Source: Pseudomonadota bacterium
GTDB lineage: Bacteria > Pseudomonadota > Gammaproteobacteria > Burkholderiales > Burkholderiaceae_C
Assembly: GCA_018241265.1 (NCBI GenBank)
Contig: JAFEEF010000036.1
Coordinates: forward strand, 1 to 64,000
Direction of reading: 5' to 3'
Length of the DNA: 64,000 nt
Under the pieces are notes generated by a model that saw nothing but the letters and a program-made list of their open reading frames with translations, made no database searches and was not told where the DNA came from. Position numbers and translations under genes: made by a program. Shown one piece after another: positions 26,180-34,196 of the stretch (the first letter of the stretch is position 1; every line of letters starts with the position of its first letter).

Positions 26180-27349
26180 CTACATCGCGCCGGCGTGCAC
26201 CGAGCTCACCTTCCCGGCCTTCAGGATGCCGATGTCGATGTCGGTCTGGGCGCGGCCGTCCTTGTCGAAGCGCATCGTGCGTACGCCGTCGTAGGTGCTC
26301 GCCTTCAGCTTCGCGGTGATCGCGTCGACGTCGGTCGTCGAGCCGACCTCCTGCATCGCCTTGGCCAGCATGAACATCGAGTCGTAGAAGGTCAGCGCCC
26401 AGTAGGTGTTGGGCGAGATGTCCTTCTTCGTGTAGGCCTTGTAGCGATCGATCCAGCCCTTGACCTTCGGATCGCCGGCGTTGTTGAGGTCGCGCGTCAG
26501 GATCTGCCAGGTGAAGCCGTCGATCTGGCTCGCGTACTTGATCCCCGGCACGCCGGAGCCGCCGCGGTACATGAACTTCTTCGGCAGTCCACCGAGCTCG
26601 GTCGACTGGCGGACGATCGCTTCCACCGTCGGGTCGTTGGTGCCGGTCAGGAGGCCGTCGAGGCCCTGGTTCTGGAACTTGCGCAGCACTGGCGCGTAGT
26701 CCTGCGTGTCGGGCTGGAAGTACTCGACGATGGGCACCTGCACGCCGCTGGCCTCGAGCAGCGGCTTGTAGATCGAGACGATGCTGCGGCTGACGTCCTC
26801 GTTCGGCAGCAGGATGCCGACCTTCTTGACTTCGAGCTCCTTGATGCTGGTCGGCACGAACGACTTGGCGACGGTCGCGTCGTTGTCGAGCGCGCGGAAC
26901 ATGTGCTCCGCGCCGGGCTTGCCGAGCAGCGAGTCCATCAGCGTGAAGCCGCCGATGTAGAGCACGTCGCTCTTGCCGAACAGGGTCGCGGCCGCCATGC
27001 CGGGGCCGCTGACGAGCATGCCGCAGACGATCTTCACGTCGTCGTCGCGCAGGATGCGCTGCGCGCCGCTGACCGCCATCTCGGGCTTGGACTGGGCATC
27101 CTCCGACGTCCACGCGAAGGTGTACTTCTTGCCCTTGACGGTGACGCCGCCCTGCTTGTTGATCTCGTCCATCGCCATCTGCGCGCCTTCGCTGGCCGGC
27201 ACGTCGAAGCCGGAGTGCGGGCCGGTGAGGCTGTTCAGCAGGCCGACCTTGATCGTGTCGGCGGCCATGCAGCCGCCGGCCAGGGCCAGGCCGGCAAGCG
27301 CGACGGCCGCGGGGCGCCAGGCCGCCGCGAGGAATCGGGTGGTGTTCAT
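26180..27349 (-). CDS. Periplasmic substrate-binding protein (Liv type), module 1
   Basis: This 389-residue protein has a signal peptide (about 1-29, ending near CMAAD) and a type I periplasmic binding fold. The mature start TIKVGLLNSLTGPHSGFDVP is typical of the branched-chain amino acid/amide/aromatic acid binding family. ACAGGAGAC gives a good ribosome binding site, and the ATG overlaps the ligase stop (ATGA). Because it is co-translated with an acyl-CoA ligase, the ligand is probably the carboxylic acid that the ligase activates, not an amino acid. Confidence 0.92.
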   Translation of the reverse strand: MNTTRFLAAAWRPAAVALAGLALAGGCMAADTIKVGLLNSLTGPHSGFDVPASEGAQMAMDEINKQGGVTVKGKKYTFAWTSEDAQSKPEMAVSGAQRILRDDDVKIVCGMLVSGPGMAAATLFGKSDVLYIGGFTLMDSLLGKPGAEHMFRALDNDATVAKSFVPTSIKELEVKKVGILLPNEDVSRSIVSIYKPLLEASGVQVPIVEYFQPDTQDYAPVLRKFQNQGLDGLLTGTNDPTVEAIVRQSTELGGLPKKFMYRGGSGVPGIKYASQIDGFTWQILTRDLNNAGDPKVKGWIDRYKAYTKKDISPNTYWALTFYDSMFMLAKAMQEVGSTTDVDAITAKLKASTYDGVRTMRFDKDGRAQTDIDIGILKAGKVSSVHAGAM

Positions 27350-28914
27350 GTCTCCTGTCCCTTTCTCCAGTCGTTCCAGAACTGTTCGCGCAGCTGCCTG
27401 CGCAGCACCTTGCCCATGCTGTTGCGCGGCAGGATCTCCAGCATGTGCAGTGACTTCGGATGCTTGTAGCGCGCGATCTTGCCGTCGCAGAACGCGACGA
27501 TCTCCTCGATCGTCACGCTCTCGCCGCGACGCGGCACGACGCAGGCGCGCGGCGACTCGCCCCAGCGCTCGTCGGGCACGCCGACCACGGCGACATCGAG
27601 GATCTTCGGATGGTCGACGAGCACCCGCTCGATCTCGGCCGGATAGATGTTCTCGCCGCCCGAGACGATCAGGTCCTTCTTGCGGTCGAGGATGTGCAGG
27701 AAGCCGCGCTCGTCGATCAGCCCGACGTCGCCGCCGGTCTCCCAGCGGCCGACCCGCATGGAGCGCGTCGCGTCGGCGTTCTCGTGGTAGCCGAGGAACG
27801 GAATCGGATTGCAGGCGTAGATCGTGCCTTCGCGACCGCGCGGCAGTTCGTTGCCGTCTTCGTCGAGGATCGCCAGCTCGCAGCCGAACGACGCGCGGCC
27901 GACCGAGCGGTCGCTGCCGAGTATGTCTTCGTGCCGGCAGTAGGTGATCCAGCCGCTTTCGGTCCAGCCGTAGGTGTCGGCGAGGCGCGCGCGCGGGAAG
28001 GCCGCTTCGAAGCCTTCGATCGTCGTCAGCTGCAGGCGCGACCCCGAGCTCATCAGGCCGCGCAGGCGCGGCAGGTCGAGCGTGCGGCCCAGCGCGTTGG
28101 CCGCCTTCGCGATGCCGCCCATCATGGTCGGCACGAGGAACGCCCAGGTGACGCCGAAGCGCTGCAGGTCGTCGAGCGCATGCTCGGGCGAGAACTCGCG
28201 CCGCAGCACGACGCGGCCGCCGACCGACAGCGTCAGCAGCGCGACGGAACCGAACGACTGGTGGAAGATCGGCCCCGGCACCAGGGTCACCTCTTCCTCG
28301 GTGATGCCGTAGCGCCAGCCCCACGAGCCGAAGCGCGACAGGATCACCGCATGGCTCATCACCGCGCCCTTCGGGAAGCCGGTGGTGCCCGAGGTGTAGA
28401 AGATCGCGGTCGGATCGCCTGGCCCGAACGTACGCGGCGGCAGCGACGGCGACGCCTGCTCGAGCGCGCGCTCGTAGGCATTCGCGTGGTGCTGCGGCGA
28501 CCCGTAGACGACGACGGTCGACGGCACGCGCTTGCCGTCGGCGCGCAGCCGGTCGAGGTAAGGCAGGTATTCCTCGCCGATCAGCAGCGCCTTCGCGCCG
28601 GAGTTGTCGAGCAGGTACGACAGCTCGGGCGGGGTCAGGCGGTAGTTCGCCGGCACGGCGACCAGCCCGGCCCATTGCAGGCCGAGGTAGCTTTCGAGGT
28701 ATTCGGGACAGTTCTGCGCGAAGAGCGCCACGCGGTCGCCCGGCGCCAGGCCGAGGGCGCGCATCGCGCTGGCCATGCGCACGCTGCGATCGACCAGTTG
28801 CGCGTAGGTCGTCCGGCCGCGATCGTGCTCGATCGCGACGGCCGCGGGGTCGCGCCGAGCGGCGATCCGCACCAGATCGGCGAGGCAGGTGACGTGCGGC
28901 ATCGGTGCGGGCAT
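27346..28914 (-). CDS. AMP-dependent acyl-CoA ligase, module 1
   Basis: This 522-residue adenylate-forming enzyme has the P-loop FYTSGTTGFPKGA, the aromatic-rich A5 motif YGWTESG, the GRWETGGDVG hinge motif and the C-terminal lysine motif NSMGKVLRRQLRE. It should convert an imported carboxylic acid to its CoA thioester with ATP. The ATG at 28914 has AGGA 9 bases upstream. It starts a transcription segment with its own TetR-type operator at 28972-28987, and its stop overlaps the binding-protein start. Confidence 0.93.
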   Translation of the reverse strand: MPAPMPHVTCLADLVRIAARRDPAAVAIEHDRGRTTYAQLVDRSVRMASAMRALGLAPGDRVALFAQNCPEYLESYLGLQWAGLVAVPANYRLTPPELSYLLDNSGAKALLIGEEYLPYLDRLRADGKRVPSTVVVYGSPQHHANAYERALEQASPSLPPRTFGPGDPTAIFYTSGTTGFPKGAVMSHAVILSRFGSWGWRYGITEEEVTLVPGPIFHQSFGSVALLTLSVGGRVVLRREFSPEHALDDLQRFGVTWAFLVPTMMGGIAKAANALGRTLDLPRLRGLMSSGSRLQLTTIEGFEAAFPRARLADTYGWTESGWITYCRHEDILGSDRSVGRASFGCELAILDEDGNELPRGREGTIYACNPIPFLGYHENADATRSMRVGRWETGGDVGLIDERGFLHILDRKKDLIVSGGENIYPAEIERVLVDHPKILDVAVVGVPDERWGESPRACVVPRRGESVTIEEIVAFCDGKIARYKHPKSLHMLEILPRNSMGKVLRRQLREQFWNDWRKGQET

Positions 28915-28916
28915 CG

Positions 28917-28966
28917 GGTCTCGTCCTGAGGTCTCGTCAGAGGTCTCGTCCTGAGGTTCGTCATGA
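28917..28966 (-). repeat. Four imperfect 12-13-base tandem repeats before the ligase
   Basis: The units read GGTCTCGTCCTGA, GGTCTCGTCAGA, GGTCTCGTCCTGA and GGTTCGTCATGA on the plus strand. They fill the leader between the operator and the ligase start. On the transcript strand each presents an AGGACGAGACC-like segment, so ribosome-binding-like sites repeat. Confidence 0.6.
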
Positions 28967-28971
28967 GAATG

Positions 28972-28987
28972 CTAAGCGCTCGCTTAG
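28972..28987. promoter_or_regulatory. TetR-type operator, copy 1 (ligase-transporter promoter)
   Basis: CTAAGCG-CT-CGCTTAG is a perfect palindrome, with 7-base arms and a 2-base spacer. It overlaps the stop codon of the truncated ferredoxin reductase and lies 58 bases before the ligase start, which marks an internal promoter in module 1. Four near copies lie at 34085, 34107, 45258 and 45280. Confidence 0.7.
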
Positions 28988-29619
28988 TTCATTTCATTCT
29001 GGCGAGCGGCGCGAACGACTGTCAACAGCGTGAACCCGGAAGGCCGTCGGTTCATGCGGCGCGCCAGCACGCGCGGCTGCGCTTCGAGCACGACCGGTTG
29101 CAGCCCGCGCTTGATCGCCAGCGACGCCAGCTCGAGCCCGATGTAGCCGCCGCCGATCACGACGATGCGCGCGCCGGGCGTCAGCCGCGGCCGCAGGCGT
29201 GCGGCATCGGCGAGCGCGCGCAGGTAGTGGAAGTTCGGCGCCTGCTCCGCGCGGTCGACGTCGGGCGTGGCGAGGCGGCGCGGGCGCGCGCCGGTGGCGA
29301 GCGCGAGCTGCACGTAGTCCAGCGTGTCGCCGTCGTCGAGCCCGAGCCGCCGCGCGTCGCGCTCGATAGCCGCGACCCGGACGCCGCTCCGCACTTCGAT
29401 GCCGGCGCTGGCATAGGCCGCGGCGTTGCGGATCAGCAAGGCGTCCGCCTGCGCGGCGGGATCGCCCAGCCAGCCCTTCGACAGCGGCGGCCGCTGGTAC
29501 GGCAGGATCTCCTCGTCGCCGATCATCACGACCGGCACGTGCGGCGCGAGCTGCCGCAGCCGTGCGGCCAGCTCCGCGCCGGCGTGGCTCGCGCCGACCA
29601 CGACGCGCGCTGTCGTCAT
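28984..29619 (-). pseudogene. Truncated NAD(P)H-dependent ferredoxin reductase
   Basis: This 211-residue protein matches the N-terminal half of FAD-dependent ferredoxin/rubredoxin reductases, which are about 400 residues. It has the FAD motif VVVGASHAGAELAARLR, the YQRPPLSKG segment and the NAD motif VVIGGGYIGLELAS. Just after VVLEAQPRVLAR it departs into about 20 unrelated residues and stops. The C-terminal FAD-closing and dimerisation part is missing, and only 70 bases separate the stop from the ligase gene, so it was lost by deletion rather than frameshift. It would be the natural partner of the P450/ferredoxin pair. It probably does not work alone, so another reductase must supply electrons. 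Confidence 0.75.
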
Positions 29620-30737
29620 GCGGCGCCTCCGCGCACCGGCAGCAGGCGACGCGCGACGACCAGATGGTTGAGGACCGACGTGCCGTCGACGACCGCCATC
29701 ATCCGTGCGTCGCCGGCGAGCGTCGCCAGCGGATGCGCGGCCTCGAGCGACGTCGATCCGAGCAGATCCTCGGTCCAGCGGCAGGCATCCAGCGCAAGCT
29801 CGCCGGCCAGGGCTTTCGCAGCCGACGCCGTCGCGACGACGTCTTCGGCCTGCAGGTCGTCGGCGACGCGCCGGCAGAGCAGGCTCACCGCCTCGCAGCG
29901 CGCCGACAGATGCGCGATGCCGTGCTGCACCAGCGAGCTGCCGGCGAGCGGTGCGCGGGCGACCGAGCGTCCCTCGGCATAGTCCCGTGCGATCGCGACC
30001 GCGGCGCGTGCGATGCGGACCGCCTGCGTCGCGGCGATGACGCGCGCGATCGGAAACGCCGCCTTCGCGCCGCGCAGGCCTTCGCCCTCCCCGCCCAGCC
30101 GCCATTCGGCCGGCACTTCGCAGCCGTCGAACGCCAGCCGCGCGAAGCCGAGGTGGCGCAGTCCGACCGGCTCCATCGCGATGCGCCGGACGCCCGGCGC
30201 GTCGCCCGGCACGAGAAAGCGGGTCAGCCCGTGGTCGGTCTTCGCGAGCAGCACGATCAAGGTGGCCGACAGGCCGTGCGTCACCCAGGTCTTCTCGCCG
30301 TCGATCACGTAGCCGTGGCCGGACCGGCGCGCGGTCGTCGTCATGCGTTCGAGATCGGAGCCGACCTGCGGCTCGGTCATCGCGATCGCGCCGACGCCAT
30401 CGCCTTCGAGCAGCGCCGGCAGGAAACGCGCGCGCTGCGCCGCGTCGCCGAACTGCTGCAGGTAGCGCTGCACGCTGTGGTTGCCGATCAGGGTCAGCCC
30501 GGGCGCGAGGCCCTCGCAGAGCGCACAGAACTCGGCCGCGCTCAGGCCCTGGCCGCCGGCTTCCCGCGGCAAGGTCGATGCGAGGTAGCCGGTCGGTGCG
30601 AGCGCACGGAAGATCGCGCGCAGCTCCGCGCCATCGAGCGGCCGTCCCGCAGGACGCGGATGCGCCTCCGCGATCGCCTGTCCCTGCGCGAGCAGCCCTT
30701 GCTCGGCCGGCGTGCGATCGAAGCGCGCACCGGTCAC
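29616..30737 (-). CDS. Acyl-CoA dehydrogenase
   Basis: This 373-residue flavoenzyme has the family signatures AIAMTEPQVGSDLERMTTTA (FAD/substrate loop) and GYVIDGEKTWVTHG. At the usual catalytic-base position (YEGT in short/medium-chain enzymes) it has VDGT, an Asp instead of Glu, and no alternative Glu is seen in helix G. Activity on an unusual, perhaps cyclic, acyl-CoA or altered chemistry is possible. The GTG start at 30737 overlaps the CaiB stop (GTGA) and has AGGGG upstream. The next gene overlaps its stop (ATGA). Confidence 0.87.
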   Translation of the reverse strand: MTGARFDRTPAEQGLLAQGQAIAEAHPRPAGRPLDGAELRAIFRALAPTGYLASTLPREAGGQGLSAAEFCALCEGLAPGLTLIGNHSVQRYLQQFGDAAQRARFLPALLEGDGVGAIAMTEPQVGSDLERMTTTARRSGHGYVIDGEKTWVTHGLSATLIVLLAKTDHGLTRFLVPGDAPGVRRIAMEPVGLRHLGFARLAFDGCEVPAEWRLGGEGEGLRGAKAAFPIARVIAATQAVRIARAAVAIARDYAEGRSVARAPLAGSSLVQHGIAHLSARCEAVSLLCRRVADDLQAEDVVATASAAKALAGELALDACRWTEDLLGSTSLEAAHPLATLAGDARMMAVVDGTSVLNHLVVARRLLPVRGGAA

Positions 30738-31840
30738 GGCGATCCCCTGGAGACGGACGGCAGCACCGGCGGCGATCGCGGCTCGGCGCGCTGCGTCGTC
30801 TCGAACTCGAGCGGCATGCGCACCTGCAGGCTCGATCCGCTGCCTTGCGGCAGCCGGAACAGCATGCCGCGCGCGAGCAGGTCCTCGTCCTCGACGACCT
30901 CGGCATGGCTGCGTTCCGGACCGCAGGGCACGCCTGCGGCGCGCAGCAGCGCGGTCCATTCGGCGCGCGTCCGCGTGCGCATCGACGGGTCGAGCAACTG
31001 CTCCATGTCGCCCTGGGCCGCGCAGCGCAGCTCGTTGGTGGCGAAGCGCGGATCGGCCGTCAGCCCGGGGTTGCCGGTGGTCCGGCAGAGCGCCTCCCAG
31101 TGCCTGGACGACAGCACCGTGACGAGCAGCCGGCCATCCGATGTCTCGAACATCGGCGTCGCCGACACCGTCGAATGGTTGCCGTTGCGGCGTGCGAACG
31201 GCGCCGCCGCATCGAACAGGCAGAGCTGCGGGTACTGCATGTACAGGCAGGTGTCCGCCAGCGAGATCTGGATGTAGTCGCCCTCGCCGCTCTGGCGCCG
31301 ATGCTCGAGCGCGGCCAGCACGCCGAGCGCCGCCCAGACGCCGGTGGTGACGTCGACCACCGAGGCGCCGGTCCGGAAGCCCGGCCCTGCGACCGGCCCG
31401 GTGGCGTTCATCAGGCCCATCGCCGCCTGCGCGAGGCCGTCGGTCCCGGCCGGCCCGCCTGCGCCGAAGCCGGTCACGAGGACGACGATCAGCGCCGGGT
31501 TCTGCAGGCGCAGCGCCGGCCCGTCGAGCGCGGCGCGCGCCAGCATCGCCGGCGCGAGGTTCGAGATCACGACATCGGCCTCGACCGCGAGCGCGCGGGC
31601 GCGCTCGGCGTCGGCCGGTCGCGTGATGTCGAGGCAGACGACCTGCTTGTTGCGATTGGTCGATGCGTAGAGCGCCGCGACGTCGCCGGCCATCGGCCCC
31701 ATCCGCCGCGTCACGTCGCCTTGCGGCGGCTCGACCTTCGTGATCGATGCACCGAGGTCGCCGAGCACCTGCCCGCACGACGGGCCCGCCACCATGTGCG
31801 TGAATTCGACGACTTTCAGGCCTTCCAGCACGCCCGGCAT
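30734..31840 (-). CDS. CaiB/BaiF family CoA transferase
   Basis: This 368-residue class III CoA transferase has an N-terminal MLEGLKVVEFTH-like start (MPGVLEGLKVVEFTHMVAGP) and the catalytic Asp in GASVVDVTTG (about residue 165). It moves CoA between acyl-CoA and a free acid. It lies 1 base after the citrate-synthase-like gene and overlaps the acyl-CoA dehydrogenase gene, all in module 1. It may recycle CoA onto the fresh substrate or a pathway intermediate. Confidence 0.9.
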   Translation of the reverse strand: MPGVLEGLKVVEFTHMVAGPSCGQVLGDLGASITKVEPPQGDVTRRMGPMAGDVAALYASTNRNKQVVCLDITRPADAERARALAVEADVVISNLAPAMLARAALDGPALRLQNPALIVVLVTGFGAGGPAGTDGLAQAAMGLMNATGPVAGPGFRTGASVVDVTTGVWAALGVLAALEHRRQSGEGDYIQISLADTCLYMQYPQLCLFDAAAPFARRNGNHSTVSATPMFETSDGRLLVTVLSSRHWEALCRTTGNPGLTADPRFATNELRCAAQGDMEQLLDPSMRTRTRAEWTALLRAAGVPCGPERSHAEVVEDEDLLARGMLFRLPQGSGSSLQVRMPLEFETTQRAEPRSPPVLPSVSRGSP

Positions 31841-31841
31841 G

Positions 31842-32633
31842 TCAACTCCGACCCAGCGGCCGCCGCGGCGGGCCGTCGTAGGTGATCTCTTCGTCCGGCA
31901 CGTGGCGCCAGCCGGATTCGCGCGTCATCTCCTCGAGGGCATGGACCGCGAGCCCGGCGCTGCGCGGCATGAAGGCGAGCGCGCGCAGCAGCCGCCAGTC
32001 GAGGCCCATGTCGAGGCCGAGCGCACCGAGTGCGCCGTCCTGGTTCATCGGCAGCCGCCGGCCCTTGGCGCGCAGCAGCGCTTCCTCGACCGCGAACGCG
32101 AGCCGCGAGTGCTCGCCGGTGACGCCGTTCGCGTCGGCGATGCGGTAGAGGCGCGGCACGCGCGGATCGCCTTCCGGATGCAGCGCATGCCCATAGCCCG
32201 GAACCTTGCGCCCGAGACCGAAGAAATGCCGCACGATCGCATCGGCCGCCTGTGCATCGGTCTCGCGTCCGGCGCGCACTTCGGGCACGTGCTTCGCGAG
32301 CTGCTCGCCGAGCTGCTCGCAGGCGCCGCCATAGGTATCGCCGAAGGCCATCACGCCGCCGGCGACCGCCGCCTGCAACGGCGATCCGGCCGACGCGAGA
32401 TAGCGGGTGACGATGCTCGACGGCACGATCCCGTGGTCGAGCACCGACACCATCATCGCGTCGAGCAGCTTCGCATGGCCTGGCGGCGGCAGTTCGCCGG
32501 TCGCGAGCAGCAGCCACGCCTCGGCGAAGCCGACGACGCCCACCAGTTCCTGCAGGTCGTAGCCGCGCAGCACGACGGCATGTCGGTCGCCGTAGGCGAT
32601 GGCGGTGCGCCACTTGTCGCGGGTAGCGCTCAT
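31842..32633 (-). CDS. Citrate-synthase-like protein (citryl-CoA lyase type)
   Basis: This 263-residue protein is shorter than citrate synthase (about 430) and matches the short citryl-CoA lyase-like group. The conserved histidine segment VPGYGHALHPEGDPR and the GGVMAFGDTYGGACEQ loop are visible. Such proteins break or make a C-C bond next to a CoA thioester. Its ATG at 32633 overlaps the ferredoxin stop (ATGA). In this operon it may split a 3-hydroxy-3-carboxyacyl-CoA-like intermediate; this is inference. Confidence 0.78.
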   Translation of the reverse strand: MSATRDKWRTAIAYGDRHAVVLRGYDLQELVGVVGFAEAWLLLATGELPPPGHAKLLDAMMVSVLDHGIVPSSIVTRYLASAGSPLQAAVAGGVMAFGDTYGGACEQLGEQLAKHVPEVRAGRETDAQAADAIVRHFFGLGRKVPGYGHALHPEGDPRVPRLYRIADANGVTGEHSRLAFAVEEALLRAKGRRLPMNQDGALGALGLDMGLDWRLLRALAFMPRSAGLAVHALEEMTRESGWRHVPDEEITYDGPPRRPLGRS

Positions 32634-32848
32634 CGGCCCTCCGTCTCTTCGTACACCAGCGAGATGGCCGAGACCGGGCAGAGCTCGGCGGCCTCCGCGG
32701 CCGTCGCCTCGTCCAGCTCCCGGCCGACGTAGTCGGCATGCCCGTCCGGCTTGAAGGCGAACCGATCCGGATGGGCCGAGATGCACATTCCCGAGCCGAC
32801 GCACAGCACGGGATCGACGCGGATCGCGACGAGCTTCTTCGGTGCCAT
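32630..32848 (-). CDS. [3Fe-4S] ferredoxin
   Basis: This 72-residue ferredoxin has cysteines in CVGSGMC and ELCPVSAI. The C-x5-C then C-P spacing gives three cluster ligands, with Gly or Ser where the fourth Cys of 4Fe ferredoxins would be. Such small ferredoxins pass electrons to bacterial P450s. It starts 4 bases after the P450 stop, so it is almost surely the P450-1 partner. The expected reductase gene in the same operon is truncated. Confidence 0.92.
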   Translation of the reverse strand: MAPKKLVAIRVDPVLCVGSGMCISAHPDRFAFKPDGHADYVGRELDEATAAEAAELCPVSAISLVYEETEGR

Positions 32849-32852
32849 CGCG

Positions 32853-34073
32853 TCAGCCCAACGCCAGACGGATCGGCGCCTCGATGCTGCGGCCGAGGAT
32901 GCGCGGCTCCCAGCGGAAGCTGCCCTCCACCGCCATCTTCGGGAAGCGGCGCAGCATCTCGTTGAAGGCGATCTCGGCCTCCATGCGCGCGAGCGGCGCG
33001 CCCAGGCAGAAATGGATGCCGTGCGAGAACGACAGGTGCGGGTTCGGATCGCGCGTCGGGACGAAGCGCTCCGGGTCAGCGAACTTCGCCGGATCACGGT
33101 TCGCGGCGCCCATCAGCAGCAGGATGCGGTCGCCCTGGGCGATCTGCTCGCCGTGCAGCGTCATGTCCTCGCCCGCGAGGCGGATCGTGCCCTTCAGCGG
33201 GCCGTTGTAGCGCAGCCCTTCCTCGAGCGCCGTCTTCATCGACTGCGGGTTGCGGCGCAGGAACTCGAGCTCGTCGGGCAGGTCGAGCAGCGTGGTCAGC
33301 GTGTTGCAGATCAGCGTCTGCGTGGTCTCGTGGCCGGCGTTCAGCAGGATGATGCAGGAGTGCAGCACGTCGTCCTCGGTGAGGAGCGGGTCGGTGCGCT
33401 GCACTTCCATCAGCCAGCTCATCATGTCGTTGCGCGGGTTGTCGATGCGCTCGTCGTACAGCACCTTCAGGTAGGCCTTGAACTCGACGAGCGCCGCCTG
33501 CGCGCGGTCCAGCCGCGTGTCGTCGCCGACGCCGGCCAGCAGCAGCGTCGTGATCGCCTCGGCCCAGTGCTGCAGCCTGTCGAGATCCTCGCGGCGCGCG
33601 CCGATGATCGTCGAGATGACGTTCGCCGGCAGCGGATAGGCGAAGTCGGCGTTGAGGTCGATCGAGCGCTTGCCCTCCCACTCGTCGAGGTGCCGCTTGA
33701 CGAGCGCCTCGGTGATCGCGCGCATCGTCTGCACCGACTTGGGCGTGAAGGCGCGGGCGAAGATCCGGCGCAGCCGGGTGTGATCGGGCGGATCGGTGAA
33801 GACCACGAACGAGTGCAGCGCCCGGTAGGTCTCCTTGTAGCGCTCGCGCTCCGCGTCGTTCAGGCGCGTCCGGTACCACGGCGTGATCCGGTCGGCCAGG
33901 AACTTCGGGCTGTGCATCGCGTTGTAGACGTCGTCGTAGCGCGTCAGCACCCAGCCGCGCCAGCGCTCGTTCCAGTGGCACGGGAACTCCTCGCGCAGCA
34001 TCGCGTAGTACGGCGACGGGTTCTGGACGATCTCGTCGTCGAGCAGGTCGTCGTTGACGACGTAGTCAGCCAT
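32853..34073 (-). CDS. Cytochrome P450, module 1
   Basis: This 406-residue soluble class I P450 has I-helix NAGHETTQT (oxygen activation), the ExxR motif EEGLR and the haem-binding loop FSHGIHFCLGAP with Cys356. All motifs are intact. It hydroxylates or demethylates an unknown substrate with electrons from the adjacent ferredoxin. It is the first gene of module 1, driven from a divergent region with two TetR-type operators; its ribosome binding site TAGGAG touches one operator. It is clearly paralogous to the P450 at 44016-45242. Confidence 0.95.
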   Translation of the reverse strand: MADYVVNDDLLDDEIVQNPSPYYAMLREEFPCHWNERWRGWVLTRYDDVYNAMHSPKFLADRITPWYRTRLNDAERERYKETYRALHSFVVFTDPPDHTRLRRIFARAFTPKSVQTMRAITEALVKRHLDEWEGKRSIDLNADFAYPLPANVISTIIGARREDLDRLQHWAEAITTLLLAGVGDDTRLDRAQAALVEFKAYLKVLYDERIDNPRNDMMSWLMEVQRTDPLLTEDDVLHSCIILLNAGHETTQTLICNTLTTLLDLPDELEFLRRNPQSMKTALEEGLRYNGPLKGTIRLAGEDMTLHGEQIAQGDRILLLMGAANRDPAKFADPERFVPTRDPNPHLSFSHGIHFCLGAPLARMEAEIAFNEMLRRFPKMAVEGSFRWEPRILGRSIEAPIRLALG

Positions 34074-34084
34074 TCGATGCTCTC

Positions 34085-34122
34085 CTAAGCGGCCGCTCAG
34101 TTTTTACTAAGCGTCCGCTTAT
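34085..34122. promoter_or_regulatory. Two tandem TetR-type operators in the P450/crotonase divergent promoter (copies 2 and 3)
   Basis: CTAAGCG-GC-CGCTCAG (34085-34100) and CTAAGCG-TC-CGCTTAT (34107-34122) lie 22 bases apart, two helical turns, on the same face of DNA. Copy 3 overlaps TATACT (34120-34125), a good -10 element for the rightward crotonase-TetR operon. Copy 2 abuts the P450 ribosome binding site. The layout suits simultaneous repression of both divergent operons. Confidence 0.75.
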
Positions 34123-34196
34123 ACTATGAGGGCTGCCGCGCCAAGTCAACTCGGGCGCGGCACCACCCCTCTTCGCGATCACCTGGAGAACCCGAG

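Noticed and set aside
28917-28966. Possible CRISPR or direct-repeat array
   Set aside because: The repeats are only 12-13 bases, adjoin without spacers and number four, so they are a simple tandem repeat.
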